Shown: positions 53,064 through 63,100 of the stretch, piece by piece | Numbering within the stretch: position 1 is the stretch's first letter | Layout of the letters: every line of letters starts with the position of its first letter | Assembly (NCBI GenBank): GCA_942490895.1 | Contig: CALNZC010000021.1 | Location: 1 to 64,000, forward strand | Direction: 5' to 3' | DNA from: JAGNXB01 sp942490895 | GTDB taxonomy: Bacteria > Bacteroidota > Bacteroidia > Chitinophagales > Saprospiraceae | DNA length: 64,000 nucleotides | Position numbers and translations under genes: made by a program | The notes under the pieces: generated by a model | Databases searched by the model: none | What the model was told of the DNA's origin: nothing | What the model saw: the letters and a program-made list of their open reading frames with translations, nothing else

Positions 53064-55334
53064 ATGAAAATCACCCTCTCTATCCTTGGTATCCTCCTGT
53101 CAATCAGTATGAATGCCCAGGGGTTCTATGACCTCTCCACCATCCAAACCATCGAGATCACCTTCGCTGAAAGCAACTGGGACCAGCTTCTCGATGCTCA
53201 GAAAGCAGGCAACGAAGACTATATCATGGCTCAAAGCATCAGCATCAACGGCACCGTTTTCGACAGCGTCGGGGTGAAGTACAAGGGCAACAGTACGTAT
53301 AAAGCCAACCAGGTCAAAAACCCCTTTCATATTGAGCTGGATACCTACAAGGATCAGGAGTATGAGGGCTTTACGGATATCAAACTGAGCAATGCGGCCA
53401 ACGATCCCTCCTTTCTTCGTGAGGTGCTTTCCTATCAGATCATCCGTCAATATATGGCTGCACCTCTTTCCAATTATGCCAATGTCTATGTCAACGGGCA
53501 GCTGATCGGCTTGTACAGCAACTCCGAATCCGTGTCCAAGAAGTTTGTCAAAAAACATTTCTATTCCAAAAGCAATGCGTTCATCAAGTGCAACCCCCCG
53601 GGTGGTGCTGGCCCCCAATCGAATGACCTCCCCAACCTGGTTTACCTGGGGCAGGACAGTGCGGCCTATGTGGATGCCTATGAATTGAAATCGGATATCG
53701 GTTGGAGCGAACTGATCGACCTCTGCGATACACTTGCCAGTCATACTACAGCCATCGAACAGATCCTGGATGTCGACCGGGCGATCTGGATGCTGGCATT
53801 AGATAATGTCCTGGTCAATCTGGACAGTTATATCGGTGCTTTTGCCCAGAACTATTATCTCTATCGCGATGATCACCGCCGGTTCAATCCGGTGATCTGG
53901 GATTTGAATGAATCTTTTGGCCGATTCTCCATGACGGGATCAGGCAATCTGCAAAATACGACTGCCAAGCAACAGATGAGTCACCTGCTCAATAGCACCG
54001 ATCCGGATTTTCCGCTGGTGCAAAAACTGCTCAGCATTCCCCTTTACAAGCGGATGTACCTGGCCCATGTCAAAACCATCCTGCTGGAGAATTTCGACAA
54101 TGAGTCCTATTACACCACTGGACTGGCGTTGCAGAACACCATCAAAAATGCTGTTCAAGCAGACAACAATAAATTTTTCACCTACACCAATTTCATCAAC
54201 AACCTGACTCAGGATGTCACCGGTGCTCCCGGTCCCGGAGGAGGAACCACACCCGGCATCACCAATCTGATGGATGGCCGAAACAACTACTTGTTGGGGC
54301 AATCCGATTTTACCAAAACGGAACCGACCATTTCCAATATCACTCCATCCAATCCGACACCCGCTGTCCAGGAGACCATCACCATCACGGCAGCGGTTAC
54401 CAATGCCAATACCGTTTATCTCGGCTATCGGAGTCAGATAGAGGCCCCTTTTGTCCGGATCCAGATGTGGGATGATGGCGCACACCAGGATGGTGCCGCC
54501 AATGACGGAGTTTATGGTGCCGCTATTTCGGTGGACAATGAGTCCGTCCACTATTACATCTATGCTGAAAATGCCAATATCGGGCTGTTCGATCCACGAC
54601 GCGCTGAACATGAATATCACCTGATCACGGCGACTACAACCAACCCAACGGTGGGCGATCTGGTCATTAATGAATTTATGGCTTCGAATTCCAACACCCA
54701 AGCCGATCAGGATGGCGAGTATGATGATTGGGTTGAACTGTATAACAATAGTGACTCCCCGATTGACCTGAGCGGCTATTACCTTTCAGATGATGTCAGT
54801 GATCTGACAAAATGGACTTTTCCTGCCGGTACAGTCATTCAAGGAAAGGACTACCTGATCATCTGGACAGATGATGATGAAGATCAGGATGGATTGCATG
54901 CCACTTTCAAGTTGTCTGCTGCCGTCGAAAGTGTTGTCCTCAGTGATGCCTCCGGGGTCATTCAGGATCTCATCAGCTATACCGATCAGGTGACCGACAT
55001 CTCCTTTGGACGATATCCGAATGGAATCGGAAACTTCCAATCCATGGAACCGACTTTCCAGGCCGAAAATATGATCTCCACCAGTATCCAACCTGAATGG
55101 GCCACAAGTTTTTCAATCGGTGTATCCCCCAATCCAGCCTCCGATCAGTTCCTCCTGGAGATCAATGAAACGCAAGTATCCGAAAGAGAGGTGATCATTC
55201 AGGATCTATTCGGAAATGTCGTGTACCAGGATCAGGTGATGGGTTCACGTCAGATCGATACCGCCAACTGGCCGGTGGGCATGTACTGGATTCGGGTGGA
55301 TAAATCCGTCCTCAAACTATCTGTGTTACGGTAA
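53064..55334 (+). CDS. CotH-kinase/lamin-tail secreted protein with T9SS sorting domain
   Basis: 756 residues, signal peptide 1-18 (MNAQ). CotH-kinase domain at about 20-330: VGVKYKGNSTYKANQVKNPF, IKLSNAANDPSFLREVLSY, NPVIWDLNESFGRF; CotH proteins phosphorylate protein substrates. Then a beta domain, a lamin-tail domain at about 533-650 (VINEFMASNSNTQADQDGEY, DWVELYNNS, LSGYYLSDD), and from about 680 the type A sorting domain (GVSPNPASDQFLLEIN). Surface-attached; the phosphorylated target is unknown. Converges with the ECF operon at 55338 with 3 bases between. Confidence 0.92.
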   Translation: MKITLSILGILLSISMNAQGFYDLSTIQTIEITFAESNWDQLLDAQKAGNEDYIMAQSISINGTVFDSVGVKYKGNSTYKANQVKNPFHIELDTYKDQEYEGFTDIKLSNAANDPSFLREVLSYQIIRQYMAAPLSNYANVYVNGQLIGLYSNSESVSKKFVKKHFYSKSNAFIKCNPPGGAGPQSNDLPNLVYLGQDSAAYVDAYELKSDIGWSELIDLCDTLASHTTAIEQILDVDRAIWMLALDNVLVNLDSYIGAFAQNYYLYRDDHRRFNPVIWDLNESFGRFSMTGSGNLQNTTAKQQMSHLLNSTDPDFPLVQKLLSIPLYKRMYLAHVKTILLENFDNESYYTTGLALQNTIKNAVQADNNKFFTYTNFINNLTQDVTGAPGPGGGTTPGITNLMDGRNNYLLGQSDFTKTEPTISNITPSNPTPAVQETITITAAVTNANTVYLGYRSQIEAPFVRIQMWDDGAHQDGAANDGVYGAAISVDNESVHYYIYAENANIGLFDPRRAEHEYHLITATTTNPTVGDLVINEFMASNSNTQADQDGEYDDWVELYNNSDSPIDLSGYYLSDDVSDLTKWTFPAGTVIQGKDYLIIWTDDDEDQDGLHATFKLSAAVESVVLSDASGVIQDLISYTDQVTDISFGRYPNGIGNFQSMEPTFQAENMISTSIQPEWATSFSIGVSPNPASDQFLLEINETQVSEREVIIQDLFGNVVYQDQVMGSRQIDTANWPVGMYWIRVDKSVLKLSVLR

Positions 55335-55337
55335 CCG

Positions 55338-55775
55338 CTATCGGGTAAATCTGCCTTCGTAGAAGTACTTGATGAGGATAACCTGGATGAGGATAAACGG
55401 TATAACAATGACCAGGGATTTGGGCACATGCTCAAAAACAGACAGGACATTGGGTAAAGCGATCTGAAAGGAAGGCATGGGTAGCTGATCCAACCATTCT
55501 CGAAGTTGAAGCCCTCCCGGCCTTACCGGCAGGGAAAACGAATAGAGGATTGTCGAAATGGTCAGCAACGCCAGGGCGGCCCAAACTGCTGTGGGAATGA
55601 GGGGACGAACGGGTGCGAAAGCTCCTTTCTTTTCAGCTCCAAGACGAGCGATCACCCGTGTAGAAAGATCCGATGGGGCGGGCTCATATCCAGCAGACTG
55701 AAAGAGGTCACGCCAGGCTGATTCATCTTCCGAGTCAAATGATCCTCGGTTTGCCGGTCTATTTTGCTTGCTCAT
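55338..55775 (-). CDS. Membrane protein, likely anti-sigma factor
   Basis: 145 residues. A soluble N-terminal part (about 1-60, WRDLFQSAGYEPAPSDLSTR) and two membrane segments (about 62-82 and 120-140, LVIVIPFILIQVILIKYF). It overlaps the sigma gene end by 17 bases, so it is co-translated with it, which supports an anti-sigma role. No zinc-binding ZAS motif seen. Confidence 0.72.
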   Translation of the reverse strand: MSKQNRPANRGSFDSEDESAWRDLFQSAGYEPAPSDLSTRVIARLGAEKKGAFAPVRPLIPTAVWAALALLTISTILYSFSLPVRPGGLQLREWLDQLPMPSFQIALPNVLSVFEHVPKSLVIVIPFILIQVILIKYFYEGRFTR

Positions 55776-56328
55776 CCGCCATTGTTTTTTGCAATACTTG
55801 ATGCAATATTTTGCGACTACGATGCAGTTTGATCTTGATATTACTTTCTGTCAATCCAGTCATGCTGCTGATTTCCCGGATCGATAAATCCTCAAAATAA
55901 TAGGCCTGGACCAGAATCTGATCCTGGGTCGGCAATTGATCCAGCGCATGACGCAACAACACCCGTTTATCTGCGGCATCCAGAGCGCCCAAAACTCCTG
56001 TTGACTCCAAATGATCGTTTGGCGTCTGATCGTCCACTTCCAGGGTTGATCTTTCCCGCCGGACCTTTTTCAACCGATTGAGGCCTTCATGGTAAGTGAT
56101 CCGATAAAGCCAGGCTTTCAGGGGTGCCTCACTTCGGTACTGTGGCAACTTCCGAAATGCTTTCACCAAGACATCCTGACTGAGATCTTCGGCATCCTGT
56201 CGATTCTTCAACAAGGTCAGGGCAAGGGAGAAGATCATATCCTGGTGAAGCCGAACCAGATGGCCATAAGCCACCAGATCCCCCTGGGATGCAGCGTGAG
56301 TCCATGCCTGTTCCTGATCACGATCCAT
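55759..56328 (-). CDS. ECF RNA polymerase sigma factor
   Basis: 189 residues. Region 2: VRLHQDMIFSLALTLLKNRQ, EDLSQDVLVKAFRKLPQY and LKAWLYRITYHEGLNRLKK; region 4: LDQLPTQDQILVQAYYFEDL and IREISSMTGLTESNIKIKLH. Directs a membrane/envelope response with the anti-sigma gene that overlaps its end. A promoter-like GTAACC-N16-TGTC element lies directly upstream and is matched by one facing the divergent DUF6249 gene, so autoregulation is likely. Confidence 0.93.
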   Translation of the reverse strand: MDRDQEQAWTHAASQGDLVAYGHLVRLHQDMIFSLALTLLKNRQDAEDLSQDVLVKAFRKLPQYRSEAPLKAWLYRITYHEGLNRLKKVRRERSTLEVDDQTPNDHLESTGVLGALDAADKRVLLRHALDQLPTQDQILVQAYYFEDLSIREISSMTGLTESNIKIKLHRSRKILHQVLQKTMADEQAK

Positions 56329-56336
56329 ATATCGAT

Positions 56337-56367
56337 AAAGACAACATCAACTTCAGATCGGTTACAA
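56337..56367 (-). promoter_or_regulatory. Predicted ECF promoter of the sigma operon
   Basis: Minus strand: TTTGTAACCGATC (-35-like, at 56355-56367), 16 bases between GTAACC and TGTCTTT (-10-like, 56337-56343). The -10 ends 9 bases before the sigma start codon, so the transcript may be nearly leaderless. The same element faces the other way at 56409-56440. Confidence 0.6.
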
Positions 56368-56408
56368 ACCTGAATACATACCCCATTTCAACAGGAAAAT
56401 ACAACCAA

Positions 56409-56440
56409 TTTGTAACCGATCCATCATTGCGTTTGTCGTT
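56409..56440 (+). promoter_or_regulatory. Predicted ECF promoter of the DUF6249-like gene
   Basis: Plus strand: TTTGTAACCGATC at 56409-56421, then 16 bases from GTAACC to TGTCGTT at 56434-56440. Mirrors the element at 56337-56367; a start of transcription near 56447 would give a 37-base leader to the gene at 56484. Confidence 0.6.
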
Positions 56441-56483
56441 TCACCATATACATCCAATTTACCCATTTGAAAAACAAAACATC

Positions 56484-56849
56484 ATGGAAGAATTTCTGGT
56501 TGCTCTGACAATATTTGGTACCTTTTTTGGCGTGATTTATCTCTTCTACAGCACACGACATAAAGAACGGATGGCACTGATCGAAAAGGGTGAAAGCGCT
56601 GATCTCTTTGTGACCAGCAAACGGAAAACAGCGATCCCCCTCTATGCCATCATTCTCATCAACTTTGGCTTATTGGGTGTCGGCATTGGCTTGGGTATAC
56701 TTCTTGGTGAAGGCATTCACATGGCCGGAATGAATCAGGAGATCAGCATGCCCAGTTCTATATTTCTCTGCATCGGATTGAGCCTGCTGGCCGGATTCAC
56801 CATCACGCGACGCATGGATCAGAGATATCGGGAAGAGGACCTTTCATAA
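56484..56849 (+). CDS. DUF6249-like small membrane protein
   Basis: 121 residues from ATG 56484 (MEEFLVALTIFGTFFGVIYL). Three membrane segments: 3-23, about 50-72 and about 88-108. A charged loop (STRHKERMALIEKGESADLF) after the first helix is the family's hallmark. Commonly found near ECF sigma factors in Bacteroidota; here it diverges from one and shares a mirror-image promoter element with it. Role unknown, probably part of the same envelope response. Confidence 0.8.
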   Translation: MEEFLVALTIFGTFFGVIYLFYSTRHKERMALIEKGESADLFVTSKRKTAIPLYAIILINFGLLGVGIGLGILLGEGIHMAGMNQEISMPSSIFLCIGLSLLAGFTITRRMDQRYREEDLS

Positions 56850-56956
56850 TTCCTTCATGATATTGGTGTCGCTGAGGACAAGGATGCACACATGACTTCA
56901 TTTTACAAGCGATGCTCAATGGCTATCTTTAGTGATTCTTCATCAATGCCAACATT

Positions 56957-57328
56957 ATGAAATTAGGTGCATTTTCCATCAGTCTCAGTGTGAAAGATAT
57001 CCATGCCTCCCGCCAATTCTATGAGCATCTGGGATTTTCAGTCTTTGCTGGAGATATTGAACGGAACTATCTGATCATGAAAAATGGCAATGCGCTGGTC
57101 GGATTATTCCAGGGCATGTTTGAGAATAACATCCTCACGTTTAATCCTGGCTGGGATGAATCGGCCCATGCACTGGCCGAATTTGACGATGTCCGAACCA
57201 TCCAGAAAGATCTCCAATCAAAAGGCGTAGCCTTTATGAGTGAAGCGGATGAAACGACTTCCGGACCGGCCAGTTTTGTGATCATGGATCCGGATGGAAA
57301 TGCCATCCTGGTCGACCAGCACGTCTAA
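56957..57328 (+). CDS. VOC-superfamily (glyoxalase-like) protein
   Basis: 123 residues. KLGAFSISLSVKDIHASRQF, YEHLGFSVFAG and a C-terminal SFVIMDPDGNAILVDQH are VOC marks. Single-module protein, dimer expected. Substrate unknown. A TATCTTTA at 56922, near the -7 consensus, could be its promoter. Confidence 0.88.
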   Translation: MKLGAFSISLSVKDIHASRQFYEHLGFSVFAGDIERNYLIMKNGNALVGLFQGMFENNILTFNPGWDESAHALAEFDDVRTIQKDLQSKGVAFMSEADETTSGPASFVIMDPDGNAILVDQHV

Positions 57329-57494
57329 TAATTAAGCGGCCTCTCCCTTTTGGTTCAATCCCTCCCACATTCTTACTGCATGATAGGCGGGACCCATTCA
57401 TATCGAGGAAAAAGATCCATTTGTCATCCAGACGGTGGTTTCTGAGTGGGAGATGTCCTAATTTGCGCATTACTGAAACACCTACTGTTTTGAT

Positions 57495-58283
57495 ATGCAC
57501 AAGACTATTCAGCTCATCTTTCTCTGTATTCTGGGATGGGGGTTGCCGGGACTGTCAGCCCAGGGCTCATACCTGCCAACTGTCGTGGAAGGCAACCACT
57601 GGACCATTCGTCAACATCAGGGCATGGGCTCCTATGCCGATTATGGATATGCCCTGAAATGCGACACATTGATTGACAATAAAATCTACCTGGAAGTCCG
57701 CTCTGATGATGAGTCACTCCTGGGTTGGACTCGGGAGGATACGACCACACAAGAAGTATTTTACTGGAAGAAGGGGGATCCCGCAGAGGACCGCATTCTC
57801 TCCTACCAGGTGGACGTGAAGGACACCTTCTGGCTTAAGGGATTTCCATTGATCTGCGATTCCATCAACACCCGGTTTAGCTTCGGGGAAAACAGAAAGG
57901 TCATTTATTTTACTGGCTTTGTGGCCTTCATTGAAGGCGTAGGGCATTCCTTTTACGGGATTCATGATTTTGGTAATTATCAAAATATTGAATCCTTTAC
58001 TCCTGATTCAGTTTTTTGTAACCCTACCACTGCATTGGATCCGTCCTTTGGATCTGCAGAATGGAAGGTCTTTCCAAATCCGACCTCTGGCATTCTGGAA
58101 TTGCATTTCCCGGGACAAATCTCCGGAATCATCCAGTTGACAGACCTCTTGGGCAGGGTATTTTACCAGACGAATACGCCCCTCCAGTCGCCCATCCAGG
58201 TGGATGTTAGTACTTGGCCGAATGGCATCTATTTATTGATGGTCAATGGTCAATTTGTCCATAAAGTGATCAGACAAGAATAG
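57495..58283 (+). CDS. Secreted protein with T9SS type A sorting domain
   Basis: 262 residues. Signal peptide (IQLIFLCILGWGLPGLSAQ). The mature part (EGNHWTIRQHQGMGSYADYG, then YWKKGDPAEDRILSYQVDV) has no known domain but resembles many small Bacteroidota secreted proteins. Sorting domain from about 193 (WKVFPNPTSGILELHFP) to the end. Function unknown. Confidence 0.83.
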   Translation: MHKTIQLIFLCILGWGLPGLSAQGSYLPTVVEGNHWTIRQHQGMGSYADYGYALKCDTLIDNKIYLEVRSDDESLLGWTREDTTTQEVFYWKKGDPAEDRILSYQVDVKDTFWLKGFPLICDSINTRFSFGENRKVIYFTGFVAFIEGVGHSFYGIHDFGNYQNIESFTPDSVFCNPTTALDPSFGSAEWKVFPNPTSGILELHFPGQISGIIQLTDLLGRVFYQTNTPLQSPIQVDVSTWPNGIYLLMVNGQFVHKVIRQE

Positions 58284-58312
58284 GTGTTGCGTTGACCCAA
58301 TTATCTGAAAAA

Positions 58313-58663
58313 ATGGACCCGGTCGATCACTATATCCAGGCTTTTCCTGAATCAACAGCAGCAGCCCTGACCCATGTGCGGAATACCATCCGTGAAAACG
58401 CACCAGCTGCTGATGAATGCATCAGCTATGGCATGCCTGCTTATAAATGGAATGGAAAACCGCTGGTCTACTTCGCCGGCTACAAACACCATATCGGTTT
58501 TTATGCTACACCGACCGGTCATTCTGCTTTTGAAGAAGAATTGAGCATATACAAACACGGCAAAGGGTCCGTTCAGTTTCCCCTCGACCAACCCCTGCCA
58601 TTGAACCTGATCCGAAGGATCGTCCTGTTCAGAATCAAGGAAGTTTCTGAGCCTCGCTCATAA
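58313..58663 (+). CDS. DUF1801 (YdhG/iron-chaperone-like) protein
   Basis: 116 residues from ATG 58313; a TTG at 58292 is also possible and would add seven residues. VDHYIQAFPESTAAALTHVR, ECISYGMPAYKWNGKPLVYF and GFYATPTGHSAFEEEL match the DUF1801 fold, related to frataxin-like iron chaperones. It follows the T9SS protein gene and overlaps the end of the 5-FCL gene by 6 bases (convergent). Confidence 0.85.
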   Translation: MDPVDHYIQAFPESTAAALTHVRNTIRENAPAADECISYGMPAYKWNGKPLVYFAGYKHHIGFYATPTGHSAFEEELSIYKHGKGSVQFPLDQPLPLNLIRRIVLFRIKEVSEPRS

Positions 58664-59215
58664 TCCGGGTATAACCACCTGATCGAGGCAAATATCATGT
58701 GTTTCGACCGGCACTTTATCCCGGAGTTGGACGGGATAACCGACTCCGACCTTCCAGGCTTCCGGATGTTTCGCCAGGAAGGTGTCATAATATCCGCCAC
58801 CATAACCCAGCCGATATCCGGCTTTGTCAAAGGCCAGTCCGGCAACGATGATCAGGTCATAGTTGCCTTGATATTCAACTGCATCTTTCGGGTGATAGGT
58901 GCCAAAAACACCCGGCTCCATGTCCTGTAATGAATGGACCACCAGATTGGTCATCTGTCGTTTTCGCAACGTTTTGGGAGCGACGACCGTGATCCCTGCA
59001 TCCAGCAATCGCTGTAGCAGTGGTAGGACGTTGACTTCTTTTCCCATGGTCAGATAGCTGTGAACCACTTTGACGTCACGCAACTCGATCAAGTCCCACA
59101 GGGTCTGACAGATCCGCTCCGCCAATTGGTTTCTTTCAGTACGAGACAATCGCTGACGAGCTGCTTCCATCTCGGAGCGCAGCTCTGCTTTTTGATCGCG
59201 TATATTTATCATCAC
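58658..59215 (-). CDS. 5-formyltetrahydrofolate cyclo-ligase
   Basis: 185 residues. Recovers 5-formyl-THF into the folate pool as 5,10-methenyl-THF with ATP. Marks: IRDQKAELRSEMEAARQRLS, VVHSYLTMGKEVN, and the ATP/folate site LAFDKAGYRLGYGGGYYDTF near residues 128-147, with the terminal VPVETHDICLDQVVIPGL segment read in parts. Normal length; sure of the family. Confidence 0.95.
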   Translation of the reverse strand: MMINIRDQKAELRSEMEAARQRLSRTERNQLAERICQTLWDLIELRDVKVVHSYLTMGKEVNVLPLLQRLLDAGITVVAPKTLRKRQMTNLVVHSLQDMEPGVFGTYHPKDAVEYQGNYDLIIVAGLAFDKAGYRLGYGGGYYDTFLAKHPEAWKVGVGYPVQLRDKVPVETHDICLDQVVIPGL

Positions 59216-59347
59216 CCGATAAACATAACAATCAAGTCTGAAGATACCTCAATCTGACCTCCATTCTAGATTGACACCTCCCCCATTTCAGGCAAGGTCA
59301 CCCTTCCTCATTCCTCAATTGGTGCTTCGCACCGAGTCCGAATTTAC

Positions 59348-59902
59348 CTCGAAGTCACACAGTCCCACGGTAACAAATCCCTTCCTTATTCCTGATTTCT
59401 TCCGCCCCTGCAGGGCTTGAATCCATTTCCAGGCAAGGCCAAAGATCACGATTACCGCATTCCCAAAGTCTCTTCGTCCCTTCATCCCTGAGTCTCTCCG
59501 TCTCCAATCCCCCGTCTCACAGTCCCACGGTCACAGAGTCCCTTCCTCATTCCTCCCGCCACAGCGGGCAGGCATTCCTGATTTCTCATTCCTGATTTCT
59601 CATTCTTGCGCCCCTTCAGGGCATACAACCCATTTCAGGCAAACTCAAGTCTTCCGATTTCCGATTTTATCCCGCCCCGGCAGAAAGACATTCCTCATTT
59701 CCTTTCTCTCCGTCACCGAGTCCCATTTATCTCAAAGTCACACAGTCCCACGGTCACAGAGTCCCTTCCTTATTCCTGATTTCTTCCGCCCCTGCAGGGC
59801 TTGAATCCATTTCCAGGCAAGGCCAAAGATCACGATTACCGCATTCCCAAAGTCTCTTCGTCCCTTCATCCCTGAGTCTCTCCGTCTCCAATCCCCCCGT
59901 CT
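59348..59902. repeat. Low-complexity spacer with a 170-base direct repeat
   Basis: The 885-base spacer 59216-60100 has no gene. It is C/T-rich on the plus strand and built from reused words (CCTTCCTTATTCCTGATTTC, AGTCCCACGGTCACAGAGTC, CAGGGCTTGAATCCATTTCC). One block of about 170 bases at 59348-59517 returns nearly unchanged at 59731-59902. Possible origins are slippage, recombination or a dispersed element. Confidence 0.8.
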
Positions 59903-60058
59903 CCAAGTCACACGGTTACAGAGTCCCTTCCTTATTTCTGATTCCTCATTCCTGATTTCGCATTCTCCTCCTTCTGGCGACTGAAGTCACCACTACAAAA
60001 TTCCGCCTTCCACTTTCCCACTTCCGACTTCAAAACTCCATCTCTAACACAAACCCCT

Positions 60059-60066
60059 TAACTTTG
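60059..60066 (+). promoter_or_regulatory. TAnnTTTG-type -7 element (TAACTTTG) before ileS
   Basis: Exact match to the Bacteroidota -7 consensus, 34 bases before the ileS ATG. No TTG -33 box was found at the usual distance. Confidence 0.45.
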
Positions 60067-60100
60067 CACCTTCGTTTTGAAAAGTACGACCTCCACCATT

Positions 60101-63100
60101 ATGGCACAGCCCCGTTACCGCGAATTCAAACAACTCCACCTGCCCGACATCGATCAGGAAATCCAGGCGTTCTGGAACCAGGCGGATACCTTCAAAAAGT
60201 CCATTGAACAACGGGACCCGGAGCACACCTATGTCTTCTATGAGGGACCACCCAGTGCCAATGGCAAGCCGGGCATCCATCATGTGATGGCGCGTACAGT
60301 AAAGGACCTCTTCTGTCGCTACAACACCCAGAAAGGATTTCGGGTCGAGCGCAAAGGTGGATGGGACACCCACGGACTGCCCGTAGAGCTCCAGGTGGAA
60401 AAAGAGCTGGGCATCACCAAAGAAGACATTGGCAAGTCCATCAGCGTAGACGATTACAATGCGGCCTGCCGCAGTACAGTCCTGCGATATAAGGATCTCT
60501 GGGACGATATCACTCGCAAAATGGGTTACTGGGTCGATCTGGACAACCCCTATATCACCTTTGACAATAACTATATCGAATCCTGCTGGCACCTGCTGCG
60601 CACCTTGTATGACAAGCGGACCAATGCCGGGGATTCTTACCTCTACAAAGGATTTACCATTCAGCCGTTCAGCCCGGCAGCTGGAACGGGTCTCAGCTCG
60701 CACGAGCTCAACCTGCCCGGTTGTTATAAGGAAGTGACCGATATCTCGGCCATCGCCATGTTCAAGGTGAAACGTAATGAGGCCTCCTCTTTCCTCTTTG
60801 CCAATGAACAGGAAGATGTCCGCATCCTGGCCTGGACGACTACTCCCTGGACCTTGCCCAGCAACGTGGCCCTGACCATCGGCGCCAAGATCAATTATGT
60901 CAAGGTGAGCACGGTGAGCCCTTATACCGGAACACCCATGAGTGTGATCCTGGCAGCTGACCGCCTGTCCGGCTACTTTGATCCTGCCGGAGAAGGCCAA
61001 TCCATTGAGGCATATTCCACCAATGACAAGATCCTTCCCTACACCATCCTGGAGACTTTCCCCGGGAAGGACCTGGACGGCCTGTTCTACGAGCAGTTAA
61101 TGCCCTTTGTCACCAGTCCTGATCTGGAAGAAAGAGGATTTCGGGTGATCACCGGAGATTTTGTCACCACAGAAGATGGTACCGGAGTGGTTCACACGGC
61201 TCCCTATTTTGGTGCCGATGACTTTCGGGCTTGCGTAGCCAATAACATTCCCTTCATCGGTATCCCTGATGAACATGGGGTCCTCCAGCCCGTGGTCGAC
61301 CGTCAGGGAAAATTTGTGGAGGAGATGGGCGCATTTGCGGGAATGTTTGTCAAACCTGAGTACTATCCGGATGAGGTCCGGAATCAGAAAGATTTCAAGC
61401 CCACCGATCTGTTGATCGCCCTCCAACTGAAGGACGATGACAAAGCCTTCAAGATCGAAAAGTACAAACACAACTATCCGCATTGCTGGCGCACTGACAA
61501 GCCCGTCCTTTATTATCCGCTGGACTCCTGGTTTATCCGGGCATCCGCCGCCAAAGAACGGATGGCCGAATTGAACCGGACCATCAACTGGAAACCGGCA
61601 CATACGGGTACTGGACGTTTTGGTGTCTGGCTGGAGAACCTCCAGGATTGGAACCTCTCCCGGACCCGTTATTGGGGTATACCCCTGCCAATCTGGCGGA
61701 CGAAGGACGGCGACCTGGAAAAATGTGTCGGCTCCATGGAAGAACTCCAGAAAGAGATCGATATGGCGAACAAGGTGCTTCACCTGGATCAAACCCTGCC
61801 GAAGGACCTGCACAGACCCTATATCGATGAGGTCATTCTGGTAAGCCATGACGGTCGACCGATGAAACGTGAACTCGACCTCATCGACGTGTGGTTTGAC
61901 TCCGGATCCATGCCGTATGCACAATGGCATTATCCGTTCGAAAATCAGGAGGCCTTCAAACGAAACTACCCTGCTGACTTTATCGCAGAAGGAGTGGACC
62001 AGACACGTGGATGGTTCTATACTCTGCATGCCATTGCCACAATGTGTTTCGACTCTGTAGCGTATAAGAACGTAGTCTCTAATGGACTCGTCCTGGATAA
62101 GGAGGGGAATAAAATGTCCAAATCAAAAGGCAATGTGGTGGATCCGTTCATCACCATCGCTGAACATGGTGCAGATGCCACTCGCTGGTATATGATGGCC
62201 AATGCCGATCCCTGGGAGAATTTGAAGTTTGACGAGGGCGGCCTTCTGGAAGTCCGGAATAAATACTTCGGCACCCTCTTTAACACCTACAACTTCTTTG
62301 CACTATATGCCAATCTGGATGGCTTTGTCATGTCTGACAAAGATCAGGTTCCGTTTGCCGAACGGCCGGAACTGGACCGCTGGATCCTGTCTAAACTCTA
62401 CAGTCTGGTTCGCGACGTACGCTTGCATTTAGATGACTACGAACCGACCAAGGCGCTTCGTGCTCTGGAGAATTTCGTAGATCGCAACTTGAGCAACTGG
62501 TTTGTTCGCCTGGCTCGACGCCGGTTCTGGCGGGGTGACATGAATGCCGATAAGTTGTCCGCATATCAGACTCTATTCGAATGTTTGCAGGTCGTCTCTC
62601 AATTGTCTGCACCTGCCGCTCCCTTCTTCAGTGACTGGCTGTATCGGAACCTGACGGTCACACAACAGGCACAGGAGAGTTCAATGCCAGAAAGTGTACA
62701 CCTGACCGATCTGGTGAAAGAAGATCCATCCCGGATCGATCCGGAGCTGGAGATTCGAATGGAATATGCCCAGCGCATTTGCTCCCTTGCACTCAGTATC
62801 CGCAAACGGGAAAAACTTCGGGTACGACTACCGCTACAAAAGATCCTGCTGCCCGTTCTGGACAGTGCGTTCATCCGGCAGGTAGACGGCGCCAAAGACC
62901 TCATCCTTTCCGAGATCAACGTCAAGGGAATCGAGTACATCACTGATGCAGATGGATTGCTGATCAAGCAGGCCAAAGCCAATTTCAAAACCCTGGGCAA
63001 ACGACTGGGAAAACATATGAAGGCGGCTGCCGAGCAGATCGCTGTCTTTACCAATGAGCAGATCAACAGCCTGGAAGCCCAGGGCAGTGTTGACATCACC

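Noticed and set aside
53100..54701. Minus-strand frames of 214 and 253 codons opposite the CotH gene
   Set aside because: Same reason; the CotH and lamin-tail domains on the plus strand are clear.
60044..62029. Long minus-strand frames opposite ileS (318 and 310 codons)
   Set aside because: Antisense shadows of a sure gene; compositions are not protein-like.
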